64,000 nucleotides of DNA, from NCBI RefSeq assembly GCF_016598535.1, contig NZ_CP066779.1, positions 2,976,001 through 3,040,000 of the forward strand. The letters run 5' to 3'. This stretch comes from Rhodococcus sp. P-2. Lineage in GTDB: Bacteria > Actinomycetota > Actinomycetes > Mycobacteriales > Mycobacteriaceae. The translations under genes were made by a program, and so were the position numbers. The notes under the pieces were generated by a model, which saw only the letters and a list, made by a program, of their open reading frames with translations, was not told the origin of the DNA and ran no database searches. Below, piece after piece: positions 47,980-58,128 of the stretch (positions are counted from its first letter, which is position 1; each line of letters starts with the position of its first letter).

Positions 47980-49523
47980 ACGCGGACATGATGAACGATG
48001 AACCGATGGCGCCAGGCTTGCACGAGCAAGCGGGATATGCGGATCTGATTCTGTCGGCGCTGCGACGCCGACCAGACCACATCGCGTTTCGATTCACGGA
48101 TCGGAACGGTGATCGGGCCGAGCTGACATATCGGCAGACCGCGGAACAGATCGAGCGGATTGCAGGTGTCCTCGGTAGCCTCGCTCTGCCGGACGGAGGC
48201 GGGGTAGCCCTGCTGGCGGGTCCGTGTCCTGAAGCATTCACGGTCATGGCCGCGGCGTGTCTGGCGGGCGTGCGCTACACGGCACTCCATCCGCTCGCGA
48301 CCGAAGAGAACGACAGGATGGTGCTGAAAGACAGTGGTACCGATCTCCTGTTGGTTGCCGACGGACAGTTCCAGGCGCGCGCCGAAGCGGCGCAGACTCG
48401 AGTGATGTCACTGTCAGCCCTCGAATCGGCGTGTGAATTAGTTACGGCGGGAACAGGTTCAGGCTTCGGCGGTCAGGGTCGAGCTTTGTATCTCTTCTAC
48501 ACCGGTGGAACTACCGGTGAGCCGAAGGGCGTCATGCTCAGGGATCGATCCTTGGTCGCCAATGCCTGGGCCTGCACCACGTGGGAGTGGCCGGCTGATA
48601 CCACCATGCTGCTCACTACGCCGATGTCTCATGCTGCCGGTCTGCTCGTCGCACCCGGTCTGCTGCGAGGTGCAAGCTTCGAGTTGCACCGGTCGTTCGA
48701 CCCGGACAGGGTTGTCGATTCAATCGAAAATGACGGAGTCACAGCTACATTCGTCGTTCCTACGATGCTCTACGCCTTGCTCGACCATCCACGTCTGTCG
48801 GATGCGAATCTGTCCGGGCTGAACTGGATGCTTTACGGTGCTGCACCCATCGACCCCACCAGGCTCGCGCAGGCAGGGGCGGTGTTCGGGCCGATCCTGA
48901 GCCAGCACTACGGTCAGGCCGAAGCCCCGAATGCGTTGACGGTGCTCGATACACGTGAGCACACGGACGATCCCGCAGTTCTGGGGAGTTGTGGGCGCGC
49001 GATGCCAGGTGTCGAAGTGGTGTTGTTCGACGAGCAGGGAAACGAGACCGCGACGGGTGTACCCGGCGAGCTTTGTGTGCGAGGTCCGCTCGTGATGGAC
49101 GGCTATTGGAACAAACCTGAACAAACCGCTGCAGCGCTTGCGAATGGGTGGTTGCACACCGGCGACGTTGCTCGGATCGGCGAAACTGGGCTCATCTCGA
49201 TCGTCGACCGCATCAAGGACACGATCATCAGCGGTGGATTCAACGTCTACCCGCGCGAAGTCGAGGACTCGCTCGGACGTCATCCCGCAGTGGCCGCCTG
49301 TGCAGTATTCGGTGTCCCCGATCCTCAATGGGGAGAAGCGGTTACCGCGGCAGTCGTACTGAAGACGGGATGGTCGGTCACGCCCGAGCAGCTCATCGCG
49401 CACGTCAGATCACACAAGGGCCCGATCTGGGCGCCCAAGGAGATTTCAATTCTGGAAGCGTTGCCGCTCACTGCCTTGGGGAAGGTCGACAAGAAGGCAC
49501 TCCGAGGCGCTTCACAGACCTAG
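47976..49523 (+). CDS. AMP-forming acyl-CoA ligase
   Basis: A 515-residue adenylate-forming ligase. Motifs are LFYTGGTTGEPKGVM (phosphate loop), YGQAEAPN, WLHTGDVARIGETGLISIVDRIKD and the catalytic lysine region LPLTALGKVDKKAL. It lacks the extra insertion of fatty acyl-AMP ligases, so a CoA thioester is expected. The ATG at 47976 follows GGGAGGG and overlaps the thiolase stop. It probably activates the acid that the thiolase later cleaves. The substrate is unknown. Its 3' end overlaps the ATP-grasp gene by 12 bases. Confidence 0.92.
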   Translation: MNADMMNDEPMAPGLHEQAGYADLILSALRRRPDHIAFRFTDRNGDRAELTYRQTAEQIERIAGVLGSLALPDGGGVALLAGPCPEAFTVMAAACLAGVRYTALHPLATEENDRMVLKDSGTDLLLVADGQFQARAEAAQTRVMSLSALESACELVTAGTGSGFGGQGRALYLFYTGGTTGEPKGVMLRDRSLVANAWACTTWEWPADTTMLLTTPMSHAAGLLVAPGLLRGASFELHRSFDPDRVVDSIENDGVTATFVVPTMLYALLDHPRLSDANLSGLNWMLYGAAPIDPTRLAQAGAVFGPILSQHYGQAEAPNALTVLDTREHTDDPAVLGSCGRAMPGVEVVLFDEQGNETATGVPGELCVRGPLVMDGYWNKPEQTAAALANGWLHTGDVARIGETGLISIVDRIKDTIISGGFNVYPREVEDSLGRHPAVAACAVFGVPDPQWGEAVTAAVVLKTGWSVTPEQLIAHVRSHKGPIWAPKEISILEALPLTALGKVDKKALRGASQT

Positions 49524-50372
49524 TGACGCGACAACTGCACGTGCGAGGGCATCGGCAGATCCGGGGGCGAAGGGCAGGAAGAGTTCGGGCTCGATCAATT
49601 CCACTTCCATGAGTAGTGGTTGATCCACCGGCCCCACGACGTCCACACGCGCATAAAGCAATTCGCCGGGACCGCAGGGGGCTGCGGCCAGCGCCGCGTC
49701 GGCCACCGCGAGTTCGGCGGTGGACGGTTCGTGGACGTGGTTGGTTCCGCCGTGGAACTCCTGCACACGGAAATCGTTGGTGGCCGGGATCTTCCGGACG
49801 GCATGGAAGTAACGCCCACCGAGGTGGATGATCGAGCGCTCACCGTCGACGACGTCCGAGATGAAGGGCTGAACCAATGCGTCGTTACCGCCGTCGAGGA
49901 TCGAGCTGAGGTGAGTGCGGGCCTGCGCGGACCCCGCGGCAAACTTTCCCACTCCGACAGCGCCGGCCGACACCGCAGGCTTGACGATGACGTCGGCACT
50001 CTCGAACGAAGGGAGAGTGAGTGTTTCGCTCCTTCCGGGGGTGATCACCGCAGTGGGGACGATGGGGACGCCGGCCGCGGCAAGTTCGGTCAGGTATCCC
50101 TTGTGGGCGTTCCACTTCACGATCGAGAGCGGATTGGCGATCGGGGCGGTCAGCTGATCGAGAACGGCAAGAAATTCGTCGAGGCGCTGGGTGTAGTCCC
50201 AGGTCGAACGGATCAGAACCAGGTCGGCGTCGATGTCGTGGAGGGACGGACTCGACCACGGCGCCATTGTCGACGCAACGCCGTAGGTGGTGAGAGCTTC
50301 CATGACGAGTTTGCTTTCGACATCCGCCTCGCGGGCGGCGCCGTCACAGGTGAGCAGGAGAACCGTGGTCAT
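49512..50372 (-). CDS. ATP-grasp domain protein
   Basis: A 286-residue protein with the layout of small RimK/glutathione synthetase-like ATP-grasp enzymes. The N-terminal subdomain has DADLVLIRSTWDYTQRLDEF and NPLSIVKWNAHKGYLTELAAAGVPIVPT. Then come VIVKPAVSAGAVGVGKF (lysine of the nucleotide site) and VQPFISDVVDGERSIIHLGGRYFHAV, and a C-terminal metal site LLMEVELIEPELFL. Such enzymes ligate a carboxylate to an amine or thiol. The substrate is unknown. It is convergent with the ligase gene. Confidence 0.82.
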   Translation of the reverse strand: MTTVLLLTCDGAAREADVESKLVMEALTTYGVASTMAPWSSPSLHDIDADLVLIRSTWDYTQRLDEFLAVLDQLTAPIANPLSIVKWNAHKGYLTELAAAGVPIVPTAVITPGRSETLTLPSFESADVIVKPAVSAGAVGVGKFAAGSAQARTHLSSILDGGNDALVQPFISDVVDGERSIIHLGGRYFHAVRKIPATNDFRVQEFHGGTNHVHEPSTAELAVADAALAAAPCGPGELLYARVDVVGPVDQPLLMEVELIEPELFLPFAPGSADALARAVVASLGL

Positions 50373-50406
50373 GCCACGATGCTTTCACGGCTGGCGCATT
50401 GTCCGA

Positions 50407-51525
50407 CTAGCGAGGTGGCCCCTCGTCGAGGACCAGGGAACCGGTCCCGGGTTGTCCCGTTGCGTCCACCCACGTCACCGCGACGGTGTCGCCGGGGCGG
50501 TGCGAGCTCATCGCCGCATTGAGATCGGCCGACGACGCGATCCGGCTGCCGCCGAACTCCGTGATGACCGCACCTTTGGTGAGCCCCACCCGCTCGGCCG
50601 GCGAATCGAAGCTCACGGCAACAACTTCGGCGCCGACCGGCATGTCTGCGTGGTCCTTCACCGCGACACCGAGCACGGGCGTCGGTCCCACGCGCACGGT
50701 TTCGGAGGAGCGGCCACCGAGTACCTGATCGACGATCGGTAGTGCCGTGTCGATCGGTATCGCGTAGGACTGAGGCGCCGGCGAGGTTTCGGTGCGGTCG
50801 GTGACGGCGTTGCCCGCGCTGCTGACGCCGATCAGTTCGCCCACGGCGTTGACCAGCGGGCCACCGGAATCGCCCGGCCGGATGTCCGCGTCCACCTCGA
50901 TGAGGCCTTTCAACTGGTTTCGCGATCCGTCGGACGCGTTGCGGGTGTTGACGGTGACACCGAGGTTGGTGATGACGCCGGGAGCTGGGACGGGTACGCC
51001 GCCACCTTCGGCATTTCCGATTGCGGTGACGGCGTCCCCGCGAGCGGCTTCCGCGGACTTCCCGACCACTGCCACCGGCAGATCGGTGGCGCCCGCGAGG
51101 CGCAGGACGGCAAGGTCGCTGACGCTGTCGTACCCGAGGATCTCGGCGTCGTAGATCAACCCGTTGGACATGCTGACGGCGGTGACGTCCGAGGCTCCGC
51201 TGATGACGTGGTGATTCGTGAGCACCACCCCGTCAGGGGAGAGCACGATCCCGGTCCCGGCAGTGGTGGTGAATCCGGCCGGCGCCGTGATGGTGACGAT
51301 GGTGGGGACCACCCGGGCCGAGAGCTCCTCCGGAGTGAGTGGAACAACGGGCGCGGGTGGGGTGGTCGTGATGACCGTGACGGGGGCGGACTCGATCGTG
51401 CCTGGAGTCAGGGGCGGGGCGACCAGCGCGAGACCGCCGAGGCCGGCTGCGAGAACGACGGCCGTCCACAGGCCGCGTCTGCTCGCGCGTTTGGTCATCC
51501 AGCCGTCCGTCCCGCCGGTCGTCAC
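50407..51525 (-). CDS. HtrA-like membrane-anchored serine protease with PDZ domain
   Basis: A 372-residue protease: short cytoplasmic tail, one membrane helix (about 19-37), Pro/Thr-rich linker, trypsin-like domain and C-terminal PDZ domain. The catalytic triad is His106 (TNHHVIS), Asp137 (SVSDLAVL) and Ser220 (RPGDSGGP). PDZ residues about 285-360 include VSFDSPAERVGLTKGAVI. These periplasm-facing proteases handle misfolded or specific envelope proteins. The GTG at 51525 is used; an ATG nine codons in is an alternative. It lies 24 bases downstream of rmlC on the same strand. Confidence 0.9.
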   Translation of the reverse strand: MTTGGTDGWMTKRASRRGLWTAVVLAAGLGGLALVAPPLTPGTIESAPVTVITTTPPAPVVPLTPEELSARVVPTIVTITAPAGFTTTAGTGIVLSPDGVVLTNHHVISGASDVTAVSMSNGLIYDAEILGYDSVSDLAVLRLAGATDLPVAVVGKSAEAARGDAVTAIGNAEGGGVPVPAPGVITNLGVTVNTRNASDGSRNQLKGLIEVDADIRPGDSGGPLVNAVGELIGVSSAGNAVTDRTETSPAPQSYAIPIDTALPIVDQVLGGRSSETVRVGPTPVLGVAVKDHADMPVGAEVVAVSFDSPAERVGLTKGAVITEFGGSRIASSADLNAAMSSHRPGDTVAVTWVDATGQPGTGSLVLDEGPPR

Positions 51526-51549
51526 CCCATCGAGTGTGAAAGGTGAAGA

Positions 51550-52155
51550 TTACCGATTCGGCGATTCTTCGGCCACAAAACCGGGCAACAGACCGTCTGC
51601 GCGGAGCGTCGTCAGGGACGGTGCAGCAGCGTCCTTTGCGGAGAGTTCGTAGGTCAGGGGCTTGCCCTGACGATCCGTCTTCGGCCAGTCGATCGCGAGT
51701 TCCGGATCGAAGGGATCGAGGTCGCGGTCCAGATGGGGGGAGTATTCGATGCTGCAGAGGTACATCACTGTCGATCCGTCTTCGAGTGAAAGGATCGCGT
51801 GGCCGAGGCCTTCCGCCAGGAATACTGCTCGTCGATCGACGTCGTCGATCACCACCGCATCCCACTCGCCGAAGGTCGGTGATCCGACGCGCAGGTCGAC
51901 GACGACGTCGAGGAAGGCACCTTTGACGCAGGTGATGTACTTCGCCTGTCCGGGCGGATTGTCGGTGAAGTGGATCCCGCGGAGGCTGCCGGCTTCGGAA
52001 ACCGAGCAGTTGGCCTGAGCGAGGTCGAGAGTGCGGCCGGTCGCGGCGGTGAAGGTGGAGCTTTTGAACCATTCGAGAAAGACGCCGCGATGGTCGCCGA
52101 ACTGCTTCGGCGTGATCTCCCAGGCTCCGGCGATTTTCAGTGGACGAATTTCCAC
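51550..52155 (-). CDS. rmlC: dTDP-4-dehydrorhamnose 3,5-epimerase
   Basis: Third enzyme of dTDP-L-rhamnose synthesis; rhamnose links galactan to peptidoglycan in mycolata. The 201-residue cupin shows EITPKQFGDHRGVFLEWF, QANCSVSEAGSLRGIHF with the catalytic His, KYITCVKGAFLDVVVDLRVGSPTFG and FLAEGLGHAILSLED. The GTG at 52155 has AAGGA upstream, inside the end of rmlA; only one base separates rmlA's stop from this start, so the pair is coupled. Confidence 0.93.
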   Translation of the reverse strand: MEIRPLKIAGAWEITPKQFGDHRGVFLEWFKSSTFTAATGRTLDLAQANCSVSEAGSLRGIHFTDNPPGQAKYITCVKGAFLDVVVDLRVGSPTFGEWDAVVIDDVDRRAVFLAEGLGHAILSLEDGSTVMYLCSIEYSPHLDRDLDPFDPELAIDWPKTDRQGKPLTYELSAKDAAAPSLTTLRADGLLPGFVAEESPNR

Positions 52156-52156
52156 G

Positions 52157-53032
52157 TCACCATTCCTTGCCGTGCTCGAGCAGTTCGAGTAGGTAGTTGC
52201 CGTAGCCGGATTTGCCCAATGCTTCTGCCTGAGTGTGCAATTGGTCGGAGTTGATGAATCCCTGACGCCACGCGACCTCTTCAGGTGAACCGATCTTGAG
52301 GCCTTGGCGGTGTTCGATGGTCCGCACGTAGTTTGCTGCCTCGAGCAGGGAATCGGGTGTGCCGGTGTCGAGCCACGCGGTTCCGCGAGGGAGGACGTCG
52401 ACAGAAAGTTTGCCAGCTTCGAGATAGTGCTGATTGATGTCGCTGATTTCGTATTCACCACGCGCAGAGGGCTTCAGAGTGCGTGCGATGTCCACGACGT
52501 CACTGTCGTAGAAGTAGAGACCGGGGACGGCGTAATTGGATTTCGGTGACGTCGGTTTTTCCTCGATGGACACAGCCCGACCCGAGTCGTCGAATTCGAC
52601 AACACCGTAGGCGGTCGGATTCGATACCCAGTAAGCGAACACGGCGCCACCGTCGATATCGGAGAAACGCCTGAGTTGGGTTCCGAGGCCGGGGCCGTAG
52701 AAGATGTTGTCGCCGAGGACGAGCGCCACGGACTCGGATCCGATGTGATCCGCGCCGAGGGTGAATGCCGTTGCAAGACCATTGGGTTCGTGCTGGATCG
52801 CGTACGTGAGGTTCACGCCGAATTGTGAGCCGTCGCCGAGCACTCGACGGAATTGCTCCGCATCGTGCGGAGTCGTGATGATCAAGATGTCGCGAATATC
52901 GGCGAGCATGAGAGTGGAGAGCGGGTAATAGATCATCGGCTTGTCGTAAACAGGCAAGAGTTGCTTGCTCACTCCGAGGGTGATCGGGTGCAACCGCGAC
53001 CCGGTGCCACCGGCCAGAATGATTCCGCGCAT
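52157..53032 (-). CDS. rmlA: Glucose-1-phosphate thymidylyltransferase
   Basis: First enzyme of dTDP-rhamnose synthesis. The 291-residue protein starts [39 protein letters not shown], the nucleotidyltransferase signature, and continues with [26 protein letters not shown] and [18 protein letters not shown]. The ATG at 53032 matches the family N-terminus. It is divergent from rmlB across 98 bases, with GTGCAG-TGTC-CTGCAC (53035-53050) directly upstream. rmlD is not in the window. Confidence 0.95.
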   Translation of the reverse strand: MRGIILAGGTGSRLHPITLGVSKQLLPVYDKPMIYYPLSTLMLADIRDILIITTPHDAEQFRRVLGDGSQFGVNLTYAIQHEPNGLATAFTLGADHIGSESVALVLGDNIFYGPGLGTQLRRFSDIDGGAVFAYWVSNPTAYGVVEFDDSGRAVSIEEKPTSPKSNYAVPGLYFYDSDVVDIARTLKPSARGEYEISDINQHYLEAGKLSVDVLPRGTAWLDTGTPDSLLEAANYVRTIEHRQGLKIGSPEEVAWRQGFINSDQLHTQAEALGKSGYGNYLLELLEHGKEW

Positions 53033-53121
53033 GCGTGCAGTGTCCTGCACTCCTGCCTGCCGACGCAAACGGGACACTGCGAATTCGGCCGCTAAAGTGG
53101 GAGTTCGTTCGATGAGCCTGA

Positions 53122-54132
<1,011 letters not shown>

Positions 54133-54139
54133 CCGAACG

Positions 54140-55159
54140 TCAGGCTTTGGTGGGGTCCGGCACCCGGGAACGCTCGTGCACGAGTGCGTTGCGCAGGCCC
54201 CGTGATCCCGACAGCGCAGCCACGACGCCGGCAAAGACTTCACAGAGGGTGAAGAGCAGCCTCGACGCCAGTGCGAGGCCGAGCGCGACGCCGGCATCCA
54301 TGAACGGTGAAAGCGCTGCGACGATGACGGCTTCGCGGACACCGATTCCGGACGGGACGACGAACACGAGGACGCCCGCGCACATACCGAGGGCGAGGGC
54401 GCCGATGCATTGGACGAGCCCACGGATTTCGAAGCCGGCCGAACTCGACGCGAGCAGCCACAACTGGATGCCGTAGAGCACCCAGCTGGCTGCGCACCAG
54501 CCCAATGCGAGAGCGATCTTGTGCATCGTGAGCGGCTTGTGCAGCGGCGTGCGGCGGAGCAGTTTCAGCGCGAGGTTCACCAGGCGGGTGAGCACCGGAG
54601 GGTAGGCGCAGACCAATGCGATCGGCACCAGGATGATCACGCCGACCGCTGCCGCGGTGCTGACCTCGAACAGGGCAGGTAGACCGAAAAGACCGACGAC
54701 CAGCGCCGAAGTTGTACTCAAACCGACCGTGACCAGCACAGCGACGAAGCCTGCTGCCCGAGACACACCGGCGCGCCGGACCAGTTCCGTTTGCAGAACG
54801 AAAGCCCAGACACTGCCGGGGAGGTACTTGCCGAGTTGGCCGACCAGATAGGCGCGAGCGGCGTCGAACGCCGGGATGGGTTGTTCGAGGGCACCGAGTG
54901 CGTGTTGCCATGCCCGCACTGCGGCACCCATGCCGAGGAAGATGAACACCGACGAGGCGGCAAGCGTCCACCAGTTCAGCTCGGTGATCGTGTTCTTGAC
55001 CTCGGACCACTGGGACTTCACTGCGAAGACGATCGCAACCACGATCGCGAGAGTGACGAGAACCTTGAACCCGTTGACGAGAAGACCACGCAGAGCGTTC
55101 GGCTGTGCGGCCGGTTCGACGTCTTCGACCGGTTGTTCAGATTCGGGAGAGGTACTCAC
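54140..55159 (-). CDS. Flippase-like membrane protein (LPG synthase transmembrane/UPF0104 type)
   Basis: A 339-residue protein with about eight hydrophobic helices. Features of the lysylphosphatidylglycerol-synthase membrane domain family include GAAVRAWQHALGAL, AYLVGQLGKYLPGSVWAFVLQTELVRRAGVSRAAGFVAVLVTVG and VFVVPSGIGVREAVIVAALSP. Relatives flip lipids or sit in glycan gene clusters. Between rhamnose and amino-sugar genes, transport of a lipid-linked precursor is plausible but unproven. Confidence 0.8.
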   Translation of the reverse strand: MSTSPESEQPVEDVEPAAQPNALRGLLVNGFKVLVTLAIVVAIVFAVKSQWSEVKNTITELNWWTLAASSVFIFLGMGAAVRAWQHALGALEQPIPAFDAARAYLVGQLGKYLPGSVWAFVLQTELVRRAGVSRAAGFVAVLVTVGLSTTSALVVGLFGLPALFEVSTAAAVGVIILVPIALVCAYPPVLTRLVNLALKLLRRTPLHKPLTMHKIALALGWCAASWVLYGIQLWLLASSSAGFEIRGLVQCIGALALGMCAGVLVFVVPSGIGVREAVIVAALSPFMDAGVALGLALASRLLFTLCEVFAGVVAALSGSRGLRNALVHERSRVPDPTKA

Positions 55160-55217
55160 GCGCCTGCATCCCGCCCGTTCGTCATTTCGCAGACGATACC
55201 AACCAGAATTTGCCTCG

Positions 55218-55934
55218 CTAAACCACGAGCGGTTTGTCGGCGCGTTCCCGCCACCAGGTGAAGGCTTCCGAGAGCGAGTCCGGAATGGCCGGTGACGTGC
55301 CGAAGCTGCCCGCGGCGTACACGGCTTCGATCGCGGAAATATCCGCGTCCGCGATACCTGAACGGCTCATTCCGATCCGGTTGACACCGTGCAGTGACAC
55401 CGGGTTGCCGAATGCTTTCGAGAAGGGTGGAACGTCCTTGACCACGACGGTTCCCATCCCGATCATGGATCCGGAGCCGATGACGCGTCGTTGGTGCGCG
55501 ACAGTGTGCATGCCCAGATTGACGCCGTCTCCGACGCTGACGTGCCCGGCAAGCGTCGTACCGGATGACACGACGCATCGGTTACCGATCTGCACGTCGT
55601 GCTCGATTCCCACTCTGTTCATCACGAAGCAGTCTTCGCCGATTTCGGTTCGGCGTTCGCTTCCCTGATGGACGGTACTCAGTTCGCGAATCGTCGTTCG
55701 AGCGCCGATTCGAATTCCCAGACCGGCGCTGACGGACCACGACGTCGGGTGCAGCGCCCCAAGGATCTCGGGGGGAGCTCCCAATACCGCTCCCGCGCCG
55801 ATCCAGCAGTCGTCGCCGATCTCGAGTGGGCCGGTCAGCACGGCGTTCGGTCCGACCGTGACCCCTGCCCCGATCAGTACGTCGGCGCCGATCACGGCGG
55901 TCGGATGGATGTGGCAGTCGGCTCGTTCAGACAT
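55218..55934 (-). CDS. LpxA-like hexapeptide acyltransferase
   Basis: A 238-residue left-handed beta-helix protein with isoleucine-patch repeats from residue 9 (IHPTAVIGADVLIGAGVTVGPNAVL) to about 165, followed by a short helical tail. It follows LpxA rather than simple acetyltransferases: RTTIREL, VGIEHDVQIGN with His112 aligning to LpxA's catalytic His125, TTLAGHVSVGDG, and GMHTVAHQRRVIGSGSMIGMGT then KDVPPF. LpxA-type enzymes move an acyl chain from carrier protein to a UDP-amino-sugar. It is divergent (110 bases) from DegT and Gfo/Idh genes. An acetyl rather than fatty acyl donor cannot be excluded. Confidence 0.82.
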   Translation of the reverse strand: MSERADCHIHPTAVIGADVLIGAGVTVGPNAVLTGPLEIGDDCWIGAGAVLGAPPEILGALHPTSWSVSAGLGIRIGARTTIRELSTVHQGSERRTEIGEDCFVMNRVGIEHDVQIGNRCVVSSGTTLAGHVSVGDGVNLGMHTVAHQRRVIGSGSMIGMGTVVVKDVPPFSKAFGNPVSLHGVNRIGMSRSGIADADISAIEAVYAAGSFGTSPAIPDSLSEAFTWWRERADKPLVV

Positions 55935-56044
55935 GCGGGTTCCGGAATCCTCTCGAAGTATCGAATCGCGTTTCGATACGCTTCCTGGGTTGTCGGGGTA
56001 TTTCGTTCCGACGACGGTCGGATGAATCTATCGGAGGTAACTCA

Positions 56045-57145
56045 GTGATCGCGATATCCAGTATCTCGTTCGGGGAAGAAGTCGAGCGCGAGGTGCTGGA
56101 CACTCTGCGATCGGGAATCGTCGCGCAGGGACCCAAGGTGAAGCGGCTCGAGGACGAGTTCGCGGCGCTGGTGGGCACGCGACACGCGGTGGCGGTGAAC
56201 AACGGCACTACGGCGTTGATCGCGGCTCTCCAGGTCCAGGATCTTCAGCCAGGTGACGAGGTTCTGACGACGCCGTTCACGTTCGTGGCCACGCTCAATG
56301 CGATTCTCGAGGCAGGCGCGACGGCGCGGTTCGCCGATATCTCCGAGTCCGATTTCAACATCGACCCGGCAGTCGCTGCCGATCGAATCGGTGACCGCAC
56401 GAAGGTTCTGATGCCGGTTCATCTGTACGGACAGTCGGCGGACATGGGCGCCTTGATGCCACTGGCATCGAAGAATGGTCTGACTGTCGTCGAGGACGCC
56501 GCTCAGGCCCACGGAGCGACGTTCGACGGGCGAGGCGCGGGCAGTTTCGGTGTGGGTTGCTTCTCGTTCTACGCAACGAAGAACCTCACGACCGCCGAGG
56601 GCGGAATGATCACGACCGACGACGACGCGATCGCCGATCGACTTCGGGTTCTGCGGAACCAGGGCATGCGGGCGCGCTACCAGTACGAGATGGTCGGCCA
56701 GAACTACCGGATGACCGACCTCCAGGCGAGCTTGGCTCTGCCCCAGATGGCGACGTACATGCAGCAGGTCGAGGCGCGCCGCCGGAATGCGGAGGCGTTG
56801 CGTGTCGGCCTGAAGGATGTCGAAGGACTGATCCTGCCGAGCGAACTGTCCGGTCGCGGACATGTCTGGCATCAGTTCACCTTGCTGCTGGCCGAGGACG
56901 CAGCGGTCACTCGCGACCAGTTGAGTGAGCGTCTGGCTGCGAAGGACATCGGTAGCGGCATCTACTACCCGAAGGCCGTCTACGACTACGAGTGCTACCG
57001 CGAGCATCCGCGCGTCGTCATCGACGAGACGCCGGTGGCCACTTCGGTGGCGTCGCGGTGCCTGAGCATCCCTGTCCACGCTGCGTTGTCCGCCGGCGAC
57101 GTCGATCAGATCGTTGCCGCAGTACGCGGCGCCATGGAGGCCTGA
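56045..57145 (+). CDS. DegT/DnrJ/EryC1 sugar aminotransferase
   Basis: A 366-residue PLP enzyme that transfers an amino group to a keto-sugar nucleotide. PLP contacts are NNGTTALIAAL, VVEDAAQAHGA (Asp) and FYATKNLTTAEGGMI with the Schiff-base Lys179. YRMTDLQASLALPQM and GIYYPKAVYD are further family blocks. GTG at 56045 follows GGAGGTAACTCA, a very strong ribosome site. Only two bases separate it from the Gfo/Idh gene, so they are co-transcribed. The pair matches GnnB/GnnA or WbpE/WbpB type 3-amino-sugar modules. Confidence 0.92.
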   Translation: MIAISSISFGEEVEREVLDTLRSGIVAQGPKVKRLEDEFAALVGTRHAVAVNNGTTALIAALQVQDLQPGDEVLTTPFTFVATLNAILEAGATARFADISESDFNIDPAVAADRIGDRTKVLMPVHLYGQSADMGALMPLASKNGLTVVEDAAQAHGATFDGRGAGSFGVGCFSFYATKNLTTAEGGMITTDDDAIADRLRVLRNQGMRARYQYEMVGQNYRMTDLQASLALPQMATYMQQVEARRRNAEALRVGLKDVEGLILPSELSGRGHVWHQFTLLLAEDAAVTRDQLSERLAAKDIGSGIYYPKAVYDYECYREHPRVVIDETPVATSVASRCLSIPVHAALSAGDVDQIVAAVRGAMEA

Positions 57146-57147
57146 AA

Positions 57148-58128
57148 ATGACTGCTAGCAAGCCACGTATCGCCCTTGTCGGATCCGGTCAGATGGGCTC
57201 GTTGCATGCGCGGGTCATCGCGCAGTCGGCACTGTGTGAGTTGGATCTGCTGATCGAGCCGCGCGAGGAACAGGGCAAAGCTGTTGCTGCGCGGTTCGAT
57301 ACGCGTTGGGCTGCAGATTTCGATTCGCTCGACGGTATCGACGCCGTGGTGATCGCCGCGGCTACGCCGGCGCACTACGAGTTGGCCGGGCGGGTTCTCG
57401 ATCTGGGTAAGCCTGTCCTGGTGGAGAAGCCGTTGGCGGCGACGTACGAGCAGAGCGTCGACTTGGTCGATCGTTCACGCGCGGCCGGTGTTCCCCTGAT
57501 GTGTGGACTGCTCGAACGCTTCAATCCTGCTGTCCGCACTGCCCGCGAGTTCTCCGGCGATGTCTGGCAGGTGAACGGTATCCGCCACTCTCCGTTCGTT
57601 TCCCGCATTCCGACGGGTGTCGCGACGGACCTGCTGATTCACGATATCGACCTCGCCATCGGATTCGCCGGTTCGGAACCCAGTTTGGCAAAAGGGGAGT
57701 TCGGCTACTTCCATCCGACGTCCGTGCAGAACCGGTCGGAGGATTGCGCCGACGCCGTATTGCGCTTCGGGTCAGGGGCTGTTGCAACGATTTCCGCGAG
57801 CCGAATCAGTCAGCGCAAGATCCGCCAGCTGTCGTTGCTCGAGGCCGATCGACTCATCGAGATCGATCTCTTGCGTCGTGACATCACGATCTACCGGCAC
57901 ATCGACGACAACATGCCTACCGATCGAGACGGCTACCAGCAGCAGACGGTCATCGAAATTCCGACGATCCGTTACAGCGAGGAACCGCTTGCCGCGCAGC
58001 TGACGCACTTCCTCGGATTGGTGCAGGGCACCGGTGATGCCGACGGTGAGCGGGCGTCGATTCTGCCCGCTCACCGCGCGGTTCACGAGGTGACGGAATC
58101 TGCGCTGGCTGCAGCGTTGTCGTCCTGA
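57148..58128 (+). CDS. Gfo/Idh/MocA-family sugar dehydrogenase
   Basis: A 326-residue NAD(P)-dependent oxidoreductase. The Rossmann motif is IALVGSGQMGSLHARVI. GKPVLVEKPLAATYEQ carries the family's EKP catalytic lysine and LLIHDIDLAIGF the His/Asp pair. Alongside an aminotransferase it would oxidise the 3-position of a UDP-sugar for amination. ATG at 57148 with GGAGG upstream inside the preceding gene. Its last 46 bases overlap the convergent YfhO-like gene. Confidence 0.9.
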   Translation: MTASKPRIALVGSGQMGSLHARVIAQSALCELDLLIEPREEQGKAVAARFDTRWAADFDSLDGIDAVVIAAATPAHYELAGRVLDLGKPVLVEKPLAATYEQSVDLVDRSRAAGVPLMCGLLERFNPAVRTAREFSGDVWQVNGIRHSPFVSRIPTGVATDLLIHDIDLAIGFAGSEPSLAKGEFGYFHPTSVQNRSEDCADAVLRFGSGAVATISASRISQRKIRQLSLLEADRLIEIDLLRRDITIYRHIDDNMPTDRDGYQQQTVIEIPTIRYSEEPLAAQLTHFLGLVQGTGDADGERASILPAHRAVHEVTESALAAALSS

